Translations under genes and position numbers: made by a program
The notes under the pieces: model-generated
The model's database searches: none
Told to the model about the DNA's origin: nothing
The model's input: the letters and a program-made list of their open reading frames with translations, nothing else
NCBI GenBank assembly: GCA_033725935.1
Contig: MU867076.1
Coordinates: forward strand, 62,001-126,000
DNA length: 64,000 nucleotides
Reading direction: 5' to 3'
Source: Cladorrhinum sp. PSN259
Lineage: Eukaryota > Ascomycota > Sordariomycetes > Sordariales > Podosporaceae
Shown here: positions 19,524-30,113 of the stretch, one piece after another
Layout: each line of letters opens with the position of its first letter
Position numbering within the stretch: the first letter of the stretch is position 1

Positions 19524-20596
19524 GGGGGGGATTATTGTAACTGTTGGAGCCTCTTAACGGAAAGTGGATATATGATAGCTACGCGCGCAAGTCATCCTTG
19601 ACTGACCATTTCTTGGGAGAAGAGGACTCTTCGAGAACGACCAATAGAAAGCAAGAAACTGTAGCGCTTGAATGTTGCGGCGTCTTGTCCTTCAAGAGTC
19701 TCGAGAGGAGATGGTCTTGAATGAACCCGAGTGGCAGATGTCGCTGGGCGCAGGCACAGCCTGAGGCACAAGCACGATGCTCCTGGAACGAACCTTTTCG
19801 CATGCGCTGGACTTTTTAGCGGGCTGGAAAGTCTTGGATTCTCAAGTTACTGGTCCTCGGGCCTTGGTTGCAGAGCCCGGCCATGATCCCGACCCGGGAG
19901 TTGTTTACCTATCCGGTCGCTTCTTTTTTCCGATTTGTTCTTTCAAGCGTCAACGAACAAGTGGCAGTTGGTTAAAATTTGAGTTCCTGGATGTATTTAG
20001 AATCATTGACCGTTTAAGCAACCATGTCTTCCGGTCGTTTCACGAAATGCAGGAACCGGTGCTCGCCGTTCAGCTACAGAGAAGTTCGTGGAGTTCTGCC
20101 TGTCGCGACCGACCTAGAGCCGCTGGGATGGCATGTGGCTTGCACCTCGGAGAGCTTGGCGATGTGCCTGTGGATTTTGCAGTCTGACAAGAGGACAGCC
20201 TCGCTATGCAGGTCTGCATACCAAGGCCAGCCACAGCGCTACCAGGTAGTGAGTTGGCACTATTCGAGCCACATCGGGATTGGCGTCATAAGGCGATGCC
20301 GGCAGTCCCAGACGAATGATATTGTTCTAGTCTAGGCAGTCTAAGCTGGAATAAGTGGCAGAAACTTCCATTTTGGTTTCCAGATGATGATATTATTATC
20401 AGATGCTTTAAATAAGTTATGCAGGTAATTAAATACTCAACCTTCAGCCTGGCGAAAATGTCTTACCTTTACAAACCGCATGGTTGATCACTACCTACAC
20501 ACTCATTCCAAGTCTGCTTTTACCACCACCTTCGTTCGCTCTTGCTGTTCTACAACGTCACTCTTTTCAACCCAACACACTCTTTGATCACAAACA
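19524..20596 (+). other. Gap with a coding-like stretch broken by stops
   Basis: From 19777 the plus strand reads 136 residues (including FRIIDRLSNHVFRSFHEMQE and AAGMACGLHLGELGDVPV) to a TGA at 20185-20187. The same frame continues cleanly (MQVCIPRPATALPGSELALF, then EPHRDWRHKAMPAVPDE) to another TGA. This may be a decayed gene; no family was recognised. The last 250 bases are the promoter of the MARVEL-like gene. Confidence 0.25.
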
Positions 20597-21753
20597 ATGA
20601 TTACCGAGACCTCCCCCGATCCATCCCCTGGTGGCATATGGATTTCCAGGCTTGCCGTTCGAACTCTCCAACTCATCTCTTCCATCGTCATGATCAGCTT
20701 AACAGCCAACATGCTGTCGAACGGCTTGATCAGCATGACCACTCTCGCGATTGCAGGATCTTCAGCAGGCCCCGGCATAATCTGCACATTTATCGACGCT
20801 CTTTGCATCGTCTGTCGCAAAGGCCACCGTAGCATACATCCAGGTGTCAATGTTGCGCTAGACTTGGTGCTATTTCTTTCATTTATCGGCACCATCATCT
20901 GGTTTTCGCTTCTCTCAGCGGCGGCCAAGTTGCGACTTGAGTCTATTGAGTTGTCATATGCTTCCTCGAGGAGCGGAAGCTCTTCATCATCCACCTCTTC
21001 GGATGCTTATGCTGGCTACAGAGCTTCATCCGGATACATGGGTTTGTCCAACCCATGCACCGGCGTTGTTGGTGGGACACCTGCTGGATCTTCATGCTAC
21101 ACACGCAGGGCAACAGTGGGCTATGAGGGCGCTGTCTCTGTAATGCATCAACTTATACGAGGCACAAACATGATCATTGGGTTGGGGGCCATGCTTGTGT
21201 GAGTACAAGGCATACACGTAACCATTCCAAGCGGTCCACTAACCATGTTAACTTGTACAGGATCCTGCATTTTGTCAGCTTCGTCATTGCTTGTGTTGAA
21301 ACACACAAGCACCGTCTGAAGAGGCACCAGGCATCTTTCATCATTCATAACAGTCCAAGTGATGCTGCGCAGGCTTTCAAGCTTGGAGGCTACACGAAGT
21401 TGCAGCAACAGAGCCCGGCATCGGTGCAGGCGCAATTCACTGGCTACAGTCCAGCGCATTGGAAAGATTACGAGGCACGTTCGGCCACACCTCTTCCCAT
21501 TCCAGCGTGTTTGGTGCCAGGAGGAGGACGATCGCCCGTGAAGATGCAGCAGGCTTTTCATCTCCCATCTCCTGCTCGGGGACAGTCGCCTGTGCATGGT
21601 CAGCAGACTCACTTTAAACTACCGGCCCCTCAGTATACTTATGGCCTGCCTCAAAATCCCTCGCCAACATACCAGAAGCTTCAGTCTGAGAATAAAACTC
21701 GGTATGAGTTTGTGGCGGAGTTGATGGATAGTCCAGTTTCCAAGGGCAACTAA
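20597..21753 (+). CDS. Four-helix MARVEL-like membrane protein
   Basis: Exons 20597-21198 and 21261-21753 (62-nt intron, GTGAGT...TACAG) give 364 residues. There are four hydrophobic helices: residues about 20-42, 47-72, 84-108 and, across the splice, 190-212 (GLGAMLVILHFVSFVIACVE). Between helices three and four is a Ser-rich loop with three Cys and SSGYMG. This topology is that of MARVEL/SUR7-like fungal membrane proteins, which organise plasma-membrane domains. The C-terminal 150 residues are cytosolic, rich in Gln, Pro and Ser, with repeated SPA/SPVHGQQ-type segments. Function is inferred from topology only. Confidence 0.75.
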
Positions 21754-22051
21754 TACGATGCTACGGAGAGCAGGATGACGCGACGGTTACGACAGATTAT
21801 TATGACACCATTATGGATTTGTGGGAAGACATGGAATGGGGCTTATGACTGGTATGATGTGATGGATCCCTTTTTTTTTTTTTTTTGGCTTCTTTCACTC
21901 TTTTGTATTCTTTGATACTCATGACCACGGTTTGGAACGACTACGTACATGAGAATCTATCAGAAACCCTTACGAGGCTGCGACTTTATAGAAATGAAAA
22001 CAAAACTCCGGATTTCCCTCCTACCACTACCGCCCTCCATTGAATGTCTGC

Positions 22052-22843
22052 TCACCAAGGCAACAAACCCCCATCCAAATCAACCATCCCGTTGCCCTCC
22101 CATATCTCCTTCTGATCCCTCTTCCCACCCAAAATCTCAGCCAGCGCAACGGCCGGCTCCCTGGAAGGCCTCGCCCCTCCAGCAATCCTGGCCTTCTTCC
22201 CTTCCTCCCCCGTCAGGTTGCTCACGCACCAACCTGGATTAAACGCACAGACTTTAATCCCGCCCCCGCCGGGCTGCGCGTAATTATACCTCTGACAAGC
22301 AGCCAGCATGTCCAAGGCGCTCTTGCTCGCTCTGTAAACGTCTCCCTTCACGTGCTTCCATTTGTCTGTCGGGTCCAGTCTGGCGGTGACGCTGCCCAAG
22401 GACGAAGAGACGTGGATTATTCTGGGGTCCGTAGATTTCTTGAGGAGAGGTTCGAGTGCCTCTACCAGCACGCCGGGGCCGAAGACGTTGGTCTCAAAGG
22501 TTAGGCGGTAGTTGGTAATCAAGTCGGTCTCCTGGTGCACGACTATGCCCGCGTTGGATATTAGGACGTCCAGTCTGCCGTATTCGGAAGAAATGGTGTT
22601 GACGAGGGACGTGATTGATTCCTGGGAGGTTACGTCGATTTGGGCCAACGAGATGGTGGATTGGAGGGTTGAAGCGTGCTCGGTTTGGAGTTGCTTGAGG
22701 GCTGCTTGTCCCTTTTCCAGGGAGCGGGTGCCGAGGAGGATGTGGTAGTTGGCGGAGGATTGGGAGAGGGCGATGACAGTGTCGAGACCGATGCCAGTGT
22801 TGGCGCCTGTGACGAGGACGATGGTTTTGTCTGTGGCAGCCAT
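22052..22843 (-). CDS. Short-chain dehydrogenase/reductase
   Basis: A single exon encodes 263 residues. It is a classical SDR with a Rossmann fold: NAD(P) motif TGANTGIG (12-19), NAG at 97-99, catalytic Ser in HVSSSLGS (about 147), and YRASK with Tyr170 and Lys174. It belongs to the fungal group of small cytosolic dehydrogenases acting on carbonyls of unknown identity. LGTRSLEKG after the second strand suggests NADP preference. An in-frame ATG at 22870 would add nine residues; I prefer 22843 because MAATDKTIVLVTG begins at the normal distance from the motif. Confidence 0.87.
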   Translation of the reverse strand: MAATDKTIVLVTGANTGIGLDTVIALSQSSANYHILLGTRSLEKGQAALKQLQTEHASTLQSTISLAQIDVTSQESITSLVNTISSEYGRLDVLISNAGIVVHQETDLITNYRLTFETNVFGPGVLVEALEPLLKKSTDPRIIHVSSSLGSVTARLDPTDKWKHVKGDVYRASKSALDMLAACQRYNYAQPGGGGIKVCAFNPGWCVSNLTGEEGKKARIAGGARPSREPAVALAEILGGKRDQKEIWEGNGMVDLDGGLLPW

Positions 22844-23312
22844 GATGAACGAAGAATCTAAACAGCACACAGTTTATTGGGGACTTGGGGAGTATAAGAG
22901 AGGGTGGGTACTATTGTGGTTTTATATGCTTGATTCAGGAGTTAACGGAGTTAACAATGAATGCAGTATCGTACTTTTATGCCCTAAAACTGACATATCA
23001 TTCCCGGAGTTAACGATGAATGCAGTAGCCTAATTTTTGTTTGTGTTCAATAGGTAGTTGGTTGGTGCACTAAAACAGATATGTAGATCATCCCTGAACC
23101 CCTCCTTTCAGATTACCATCGGGTGGAGGTAGCTTAAGTCCGACCGATTCCCGTGCTTACATATCAACCACAAACTCGCCACTTACTGCGTAATCAGTTC
23201 AGTTGATTTAAGCGTTGTTAAATCCGGTGGTCAGAGGTCAACATTCTCCTCTGCCTTTCACAACCCTTATTAAGTAACAAATCACAATTTCAATGCACAT
23301 TACATCTTGATA
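22844..23312. other. Intergenic upstream of the dehydrogenase, nothing else seen
   Basis: A short imperfect duplication (GGAGTTAACGATGAATGCAGTA-like) occurs at about 22940-22967 and 23000-23028. Confidence 0.45.
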
Positions 23313-23384
23313 GGTCCGCTGGCGTAATGGCAGCGCGTCTGACTACGAATCAGGAGGTTCCAGGTTCGACCCCTGGGCGGATCG
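23313..23384 (+). tRNA. tRNA-Arg (ACG), no intron
   Basis: The acceptor stem GGTCCGC/GCGGATC, anticodon stem-loop CTGA-CTACGAA-TCAG and T arm CCAGG-TTCGACC-CCTGG pair well. The anticodon is ACG (read as ICG). A short T run follows. Confidence 0.93.
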
Positions 23385-23451
23385 ATTGTTTTGCCCTACA
23401 AATTGAATTTATTTCCTTTTTGCATTTTCTTTCACCTCTATTGTTTCTTCA

Positions 23452-24309
23452 TTACTCGGAACCCAACCGACAAATAACTTCAGTACAGATACACAACCTC
23501 CACCCATCATCGGCAGCCATCATCCTCCTCATATTCTCCCTCAAAACCTCCACCTGCTCCTCGGTATACCCAAACTTGGCAGCGGCCCTCCTGTACTGCG
23601 ACGTCTCATCGGCCAACATAGTAATCATGGATCCAGCATACAACTCCCTTTCGGGCTCCGTGATGTTGCTCAAGACACTAGCCGAAGCAGTGATTTGATC
23701 CCTGCTGAACCCAACTTCCAGCGCTTTACTCAGCAGCTTCCGACCTGTCTGCGTGTCCAGCCCGTTCATTTCATAGATTCGTTCTTGAAGTTCCGCACTC
23801 TCCGGACAGGGAGGCCACAGGATCTGCGAGTGCGTGTCTCCCTCGCGACAAGCGACGATACCGCCATCTTGTTTGGCGAGCTTCTTCATCACCCGGAGGA
23901 CTTCAATGTTGTTTGGGATGCAAATCAGGGTTGCGTGTTCCTGGACTACATCAAAGTAATTGTCGAGTTCTTCTGGTGACAAGAAAGACTCGGGCTCGAG
24001 AATGTTCCCCGCCCGGAACTCGATTAGAGTATTGGGTGCGTAAATTGGGATGTTGGCGTTGTTCCTCTCGATCACTTCTTTGCCCAAATCAACACCAATG
24101 ATTCTTGCTTGTGGAAAACGGCGGGCAAGATCGAATGTTATGCTCCCGGGACCGCATCCTACGTCAAGGAGGGTGAATGCCGGTGGGAGTTTTTCGAGTG
24201 TTGGAAGGAGATATCCGAGACATGTCGCGGCGTTTCGGAGCTCAAAGGCTTTCAAGGTGTCTTCCTTGTAGCCTATGTGATAGTTTTGTTGTTGCCCGTT
24301 GGATGCCAT
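23452..24309 (-). CDS. SAM-dependent methyltransferase
   Basis: A single exon encodes 285 residues. The class I methyltransferase fold shows motif I LLDVGCGPGSITFDLA (about 48-63), the acidic end of strand two IIGVDLGKEVIER, and motif II/III FRAGNILEPESF. The C-terminal half matches fungal UbiE/COQ5-like methyltransferases of unknown substrate (DGGIVACREGDTHSQILWPP). No membrane or signal segment is present. It is a likely small-molecule methylase. There is no cluster context beyond a neighbouring dehydrogenase and an MFS transporter. Confidence 0.85.
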   Translation of the reverse strand: MASNGQQQNYHIGYKEDTLKAFELRNAATCLGYLLPTLEKLPPAFTLLDVGCGPGSITFDLARRFPQARIIGVDLGKEVIERNNANIPIYAPNTLIEFRAGNILEPESFLSPEELDNYFDVVQEHATLICIPNNIEVLRVMKKLAKQDGGIVACREGDTHSQILWPPCPESAELQERIYEMNGLDTQTGRKLLSKALEVGFSRDQITASASVLSNITEPERELYAGSMITMLADETSQYRRAAAKFGYTEEQVEVLRENMRRMMAADDGWRLCICTEVICRLGSE

Positions 24310-24650
24310 TTTGTGAGTATTGTTGATGGGGTATCACAGTGGGAGGTTGATGCCATATATGAAGGTTTGTAACTGGGAGAACGCCTTCCTACTTGGGACA
24401 ATTGCAGACGGAAGGATGCGTTGCAGAGCATATATGAGGGGATTTGTAATCCCACATCATGTGTGTGTCTTGGCATCTTGGAGTGGATGGACCAAGTTCT
24501 CTTGGGGCTTGTCGCTGCTACCCATTCGGATCGACCTCTTCCGTGATCAACATTCTCAGTTAGGTGCAAATGATTCAAGCAAAATTATGGAATATCAACA
24601 AAGTGATCCATTGTGGATACTGTTTAATACTGAAAAGAGGCAAAAGTAAA
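24310..24650. other. Intergenic, nothing recognised
   Basis: This is the promoter side of the methyltransferase gene. No distinct motif was called. Confidence 0.4.
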
Positions 24651-24753
24651 TGCCCAATAACAGGATTGAACTGTTGACATTCGCATTACCAAATATGATC
24701 TTGTAAAGAAGATGATATTAGTACGACGCTCTAACCAGCTGAGCTAATCGGGC
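24651..24753 (-). tRNA. tRNA-Ile (AAT) with an intron
   Basis: On the minus strand the acceptor stem GCCCGAT/ATTGGGC, D arm GCTC-loop-GAGC, anticodon stem TCGTA/TGCGA and T arm AACAG-TTCAATC-CTGTT pair. The loop CTAATA gives anticodon AAT. About 29 nt are inserted after position 37. TTTT follows on the minus strand. Confidence 0.85.
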
Positions 24754-24806
24754 TTATAGCTGAGTATGGAATTGATTTGAAAATGAGCTCTCAATTTGAG
24801 TCTATA

Positions 24807-26240
24807 TCAAGCAATCCACTTCCACCCCTTCCCCTTTCCGTCCGCCCACCTCACAGCAACACAACAAACAGTCGCGCCCATCAACAATGCTCCATCCCAA
24901 AATGCGATGCTCGAGTATGCCTGTGACCCTTCATCGGAACTTCCAAGCAGCTGTCCACCAACAGGACTTCCAAACATTGTTCCCAATCCCCTGACAAACA
25001 AGATGAATGCGTTGACAGCCGCATATTGTCTTATGCCAAATACCTCAGCGATCAAGGCTGGGAAAAGAGCATAATACCCACCGCCAGCAAAGCTATACAG
25101 GACAATGAACGCCATCCACAATCCAGTATCACCCCTCGTCACACTCGTTAACCAAAAGGCAAACACGCTGACAGCTGCCAGAAGCAACGTCAACACCAGA
25201 GTGTTTTGTCTTCCTAATTTATCACCTGCATAACCAGTTAGGATCCTCGACACAGCGTTGATCGCGTTAGCCGCTGCCAACAAATTCGCTCCTTGAGAGG
25301 CACTCTGTCCCAAGATGACGGTATAAGACGGGATGAAAGCCAGAGGAAGTTGAGCACCGGCTGCCTGTAAGAACGCCGCGACTGCAGAAAAGATGAAGGT
25401 CGCTCTGGCAGCTAATGGGCGAGATACGTGGGTATTTCGTCTTTCTGGGGCGCCATCCTCTGCGTTTGACCGAGTGGTGGAAGAGAATCTGCTGCGGGGA
25501 ACAGCCCAGGCAACAGGAAGGCCGGCCACAAGATTGATGAGTGCATAGATGCGAAGCGTCCACCGTCCGCCGACCTTGGTCAGGAGGGTGCGAATGAGAG
25601 GGGAAAGAGCCAGCCCCCCTGCGCCGCCTCCTGCTAGCATAAATCCCATTGCCGTGGCCCGATGATTATTAAAGTACTCTGGTGCAGGGGCAAGCAGGGG
25701 AAAGTACAAAAGGGACATTCCCATCCCAACAAGGAACCCCTGGGTGAGGAGGAGTTGCCAGATTGAGGTAGCCAGAGATGCGAGAGCGAATCCAGCAGAC
25801 ATCATCAGCACGCCAGAGACGGTAATCGTTCGGTTCGTCAAGAAACGCAGTATCCGACGACGTCTGGAGGAGGCTGTTTGCCAGGATCCATGTTCAATTC
25901 TGGAGATGACTGGGTTCACCAGAATCCCGCCTGACCAAGTCAAGCCATAGCACAATGTTCCGACGAAAGCGAGGAGAGCAGTTGGTGCTGACGCTTGGGA
26001 TGCAGGAGATGGGTCGAGAACATCTTGACTTGGTGAGAGGTAGTACTCCTGAAAGACGCCAAACGTTTGATTGTAGCCTATTGTGAGAGCGATTGTGGTG
26101 AATGCCGCCAGAAGGACTGTCGCCTGCTTTTTCCGAGAAACTGGATATTGCGGTGCTGTGAGTGAGGAGTCTGGTTCTGAGGACGGGGGATTTGTTCCTG
26201 ATTCCCTCAGGTGAATATCGTGTTGGGTTTGAGTTGACAT
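24807..26240 (-). CDS. MFS transporter, monocarboxylate-permease type
   Basis: A single exon encodes 477 residues with twelve predicted helices. The cytosolic N-terminus is polar. The first helix region reads VLLAAFTTIALTIGYNQTFG with GVFQEYY, typical of fungal monocarboxylate-permease-like (MCT/Mch) carriers. The loop between helices two and three carries a long basic insertion. Helix five has AGGGAGGLALSP, and the loop after helix eight has GYAGDKLGRQNTL, the MFS signature. Helix six to seven is a charged loop. The substrate cannot be told. Upstream in-frame codons to 26372 lack conserved features, so I start at the ATG at 26240. Confidence 0.85.
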   Translation of the reverse strand: MSTQTQHDIHLRESGTNPPSSEPDSSLTAPQYPVSRKKQATVLLAAFTTIALTIGYNQTFGVFQEYYLSPSQDVLDPSPASQASAPTALLAFVGTLCYGLTWSGGILVNPVISRIEHGSWQTASSRRRRILRFLTNRTITVSGVLMMSAGFALASLATSIWQLLLTQGFLVGMGMSLLYFPLLAPAPEYFNNHRATAMGFMLAGGGAGGLALSPLIRTLLTKVGGRWTLRIYALINLVAGLPVAWAVPRSRFSSTTRSNAEDGAPERRNTHVSRPLAARATFIFSAVAAFLQAAGAQLPLAFIPSYTVILGQSASQGANLLAAANAINAVSRILTGYAGDKLGRQNTLVLTLLLAAVSVFAFWLTSVTRGDTGLWMAFIVLYSFAGGGYYALFPALIAEVFGIRQYAAVNAFILFVRGLGTMFGSPVGGQLLGSSDEGSQAYSSIAFWDGALLMGATVCCVAVRWADGKGKGWKWIA

Positions 26241-26548
26241 GATGCATCTATAACGGATTCTAAAAAGAAACCTGAAATTGAGGGGTAATGTTGAAGGAAA
26301 GGGAGAAACCGGAAGTTGGCTCCCGCTTGCTGACTCACCCGGAAATAACACAAGTGCTGAACATGCCGCCATTCACACTTTCCTCTACTGGCAATGATCG
26401 GCAAATTTCTCTCTCGATCTCACCAAAGTAAACAAACTCGGGAGACAACGCCAAAGCATTGGCAAACTAGGCCCAAGTTTTCCCTACCAATGCCTTCCCT
26501 CTGACTCTATTCACGAGGCGCTGCCATTGTCTGCTGTCTCAATAAAAG

Positions 26549-26824
26549 TTATTTCTGGTCTCGCACGCACATTGTGACATTTATATTTTCAACTTCAGGT
26601 CGCGCTGCTCTCTTGCCATTCCCTTCCGTCGCGATAACTAACCGTTTTCGCCTGTCAGCTGAGTATTTCTCACGGCTATATCTATCGTAACCTGCGCCCA
26701 GGGCAAATGCCCTGGCAGCTGGCCTTGTCACCACATCTGGCGACCGTTGAAGAAATCGCGAGATCTTGGTTGTGGGCGTCGTCGTGGCGCCTGCGACCGA
26801 GTCGTGCCTTATCAATCGAGCCAT
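26549..26824 (-). CDS. Small hypothetical protein
   Basis: A 91-residue frame starts at an ATG preceded by a long T-rich run. It is basic (many Arg and Lys), with a Thr-rich N-terminus and a SREKYSADRRKR segment. It has no recognised domain or signal peptide. It could be a short real gene, or the first exon of a spliced one, or chance. Confidence 0.3.
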   Translation of the reverse strand: MARLIRHDSVAGATTTPTTKISRFLQRSPDVVTRPAARAFALGAGYDRYSREKYSADRRKRLVIATEGNGKRAARPEVENINVTMCVRDQK

Positions 26825-28078
26825 GTTGTGTATAATTGTTCTTATAATTTTTTGGGTTTTCTTTTTTTCCTTTTTTTTTCCCGCTATGCCCGATAACGCT
26901 ATAAATTAAACAAGAATGACGACAATAAGCTGTGTTGAGTCTAATATGGCATCACCATTTCATATCTGTGATAAGAAACTCATCTACCTCTATAATCTGA
27001 GTAGATATCTGCCGATGCCTGGTTCTAGATGAAAAAGGTGTGATAACGGTAAACGGCTATTTGATTTTCTAGCTAATTCACTGGTTCCACCGAGAGTGGC
27101 CGTGAAAACGGGGCACCTTGACGGCATTTGGGCAAATTCGTGTCACAGTCCCGGGAATCTGGAAAGCTGCCCCCGTTATGCGTCTCATCGCGTGGATAAG
27201 AGACAACGCAAGCTTGGATGTGACCCGACTACCGAGCCTTATCTATCTCACCCGTCCTCTCGGTGAAATATTCGATGATCGATTTAATACAGGGTGTGCT
27301 CGGCATTCCTCATCCCGTTCCCAGGGATATGTACATGTAACGAATTTCCCAATCACGATTGGAGATTCTGCAACAGACCAAAAGAAAAATAATACCTCAC
27401 ATTTTGAGAAGTTGATTTTTTTGGTGTCCCATTTCTCTACAACCGGTTTGCGAAAGGACAGGTATTTCGTTGAAAGTTTAAAATTGGAATGTTCAAACGC
27501 GAAGTCCGGAGAATCTTTGAAAGTTCAACTGCATCATTGCCGCCGCACTCAACCAATGCCGTTCTTCAGTTCTCCCGCATCTCTGCGGCGGCTGCATTGC
27601 ATTGCATTGCGTTGCAGCAGCGTGTAAGCCTTTGTTTCTAATACTATACATGGCTGAGAAAAGAAGGTAAATGAATATTACTCCGTTATGTCGCTTTCCA
27701 ATGGGATTGGCTGTTGGTGTTTGATTGTTTGGGTGTCTCTCGGTCAATCTATCCGATCTGACAGTGGATTAATATGGGGGTGGGATTGGGGGCCAATAAA
27801 GCTTGATTGAGGTTCGCAATGATAAGCAACATGCCAACTGAGCCGAGATACATAATTGTCAGACTGTGCCTTCCGGGGCTGAAACAAGGTGGTCAATTAA
27901 TATTGCAGAAGGTAATACCATGGCCAGGTACCAGGCGCGCCAACGATGTATGCCTTGGTTGATATCTAGTCTTCCCTAGACATATTGCTCCCAAAAACAT
28001 GAGGAGACTTCAGACTTCAGTTTTGACTTCCTATCCACGACAGCACTCATCGCCCGGTCCGGGCCCCGAACCGAAAAC
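26825..28078. other. Intergenic, nothing recognised
   Basis: AT-rich, with a T/C homopolymer near 26855-26881 and a short tandem TGCAT near 27592-27610. No coding family was recognised. Confidence 0.4.
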
Positions 28079-30113
28079 ATGCGAATCGAGAGAGCGATAA
28101 CTGCTAGCCGTGAGTAAGTCAATAATATTGACCACAAGATCGAAAAATAACATGAATTGACACAAAACAGACTGGCAGATCCAACTTCACCACATTGGTG
28201 GTGGTGGTGGGAGATAGGGGCCATGTTTATATCTGTATTCTGCATGGCATCAGTCGTGATCATCTTGGCACAGATTGACGATCTTCCCTTGGACTCATGG
28301 CTGCTCCCCATTCAAACAAACTCCTTGATTGCCGTCTTGACCACAATTGCCAAAACATCGATGCTCGTGGCTGGAGCTGGATGCCTTAGCCAGCTCAAGT
28401 GGAGACACTTCCGCAATGGCAATCAACGCCTCTACGATATGCAGTTGTTCGATGATGCTAGTCGGGGGCCTTGGGGGTCGTTTATGTTCTTGGGGAGCAT
28501 TAGGTCGTCCGCAATGGTTTTCGGTTATTTCCTATCATTCGCGACCATTGCGGCATTGGGCATTGAACCTTCCACGCAACAAGTCCTCAAACTGGAAACG
28601 AGGAACACTCGACTGCCAAATGCTCGACCTGTCTTGGGGGTGGCTGATGAATATTTGTCAAGAGCTTTCTTCGATATATATTACGGTATGTACTCAGCTA
28701 TGAGATTCAGCCCAATACGCGATCTTCACTCCTGTCCTAGGGACACCATCTCACCAGTATGCAGAAGATGTCGATTTGTACTCTGCGGGCGAGGACTTCT
28801 CTCCATCATACGATGACAGTTATCTCCAGCTGGGAGCTGCATTATTGAACGGTGCTCTTGGTTATCTCTCCAAACCAGAATTCAGTTGTCCTGCCGAAGC
28901 TTCAACTTGCTCCTGGCCCGTATTCTCCACCATGGCATTGTGCTCGAAATTTCAGAACGTTACAGAGCTCGTCAAGTCCAATTGCACAGAACCCTCTCCA
29001 CGACCTCCCGTCAAAAACAATGACAACAACGTGACTGTCACGGAACACTACAAGGCGTGCGACTTCTACTTTCCGCCTTCTGATATGAACCAGAACCCGA
29101 ATCCACTCGAAGTTCGCTGGTCATGGCCAGAAGAGACCTTCCTAAACGGCACAAAGGTTAACTTTCAGCCTAGAATGTATTTTTTAAGGTCCTCCGTTAC
29201 CATTATTCAGGACTCTATTGGGGGAAGTTCTGGATCCCTTGCGGTCGTTCGTATTCCGAATCGAGAAGTTCCCTGGAAGGTTGGTGATCCTGTTCATATA
29301 TATCAGTCTACATGGTACTGGTGCGAGAAGACCTTCAGCGGAGTTACAGCAAGTCAGGGAGTGTTGAATGAAGGCACACTACTAAAGGTAACACCGCTGG
29401 TTCCATATAAAAAAATCACTTCGACCCACACTACGCTTATTTACCGAACGAACTCGACCACTCCCCGCGAGTACTCAATGAGAGCCACCACTCCAGCTAA
29501 TTTGTTTTGGTATTTAAGTGGAATGCTGCAAAACGACTTCGTCATGTACACTACTTCCGGAGGACCCTCGTTTGCTACCCGGGGTCCCAGAGCCAAGGTG
29601 CCACTGTCCCTTGGTTCTCAACTCGATAGCGACAACTTGGAGAACATAACGGCAAACATAGCAGCCACCATATCAACCATGATACGCTCCGACAACCCCG
29701 GAGACAATGCCAACCTTACTTTTGTTTCTGGTGACGCAATAACCAAAGAGACATATTTCCACGTGCGCTGGTCATGGCTCACATTACCACTGAGCATCAC
29801 GATCCTGGTTACGGCATCGCTTGGAGCAACAATTCTCACGACGAGAGATATTCCGCTGTACAAAGGTTCGGTCCTGGCGTTGATACGTCAGCGTGTGGAT
29901 GGGTTGGAGGAGGGGGAACATCAAGAGCGTAAGAAAAGACGAGAAAAAGAAACAGCGGAGATTATGGATAATAGTGGAAAGCGGATCTTGGTGAAATTTG
30001 AGAGGGATGAAACGACCAAGAAGTGGGGGTTGAACAGATATATATATTGTGAGGACCTTGTCCAAAAGACAAAAATACGTTCTCATTCTCGACCCGAATT
30101 AATAGGCTACTAG
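28079..30113 (+). CDS. DUF3176 membrane protein
   Basis: Exons 28079-28113, 28171-28685 and 28741-30113 (introns 57 and 55 nt) encode 640 residues; the small first exon is set by matching splice phase. The start of the DUF3176 core is HWWWWWEIGAMF, then helices (FISVFCMASVVIILAQI), NSLIAVLTTIAKTSMLV, SQLKWRHF and DDASRGPWGS, all family marks. A long extracytosolic region with many N-x-S/T sites and Cys follows (CPAEASTCSW, CSKFQNVTEL). A final helix (LTLPLSITILVTASLGATIL) and a basic cytosolic tail close it. DUF3176 proteins are fungus-specific membrane proteins of unknown role. Further 5' exons are possible. Confidence 0.82.

Noticed and set aside
20100..20220. BTB-like phrase on the minus strand (LSDCKIHRHIAKL)
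   Set aside because: Too short, stops close by and no further BTB motifs; the plus-strand reading is cleaner.
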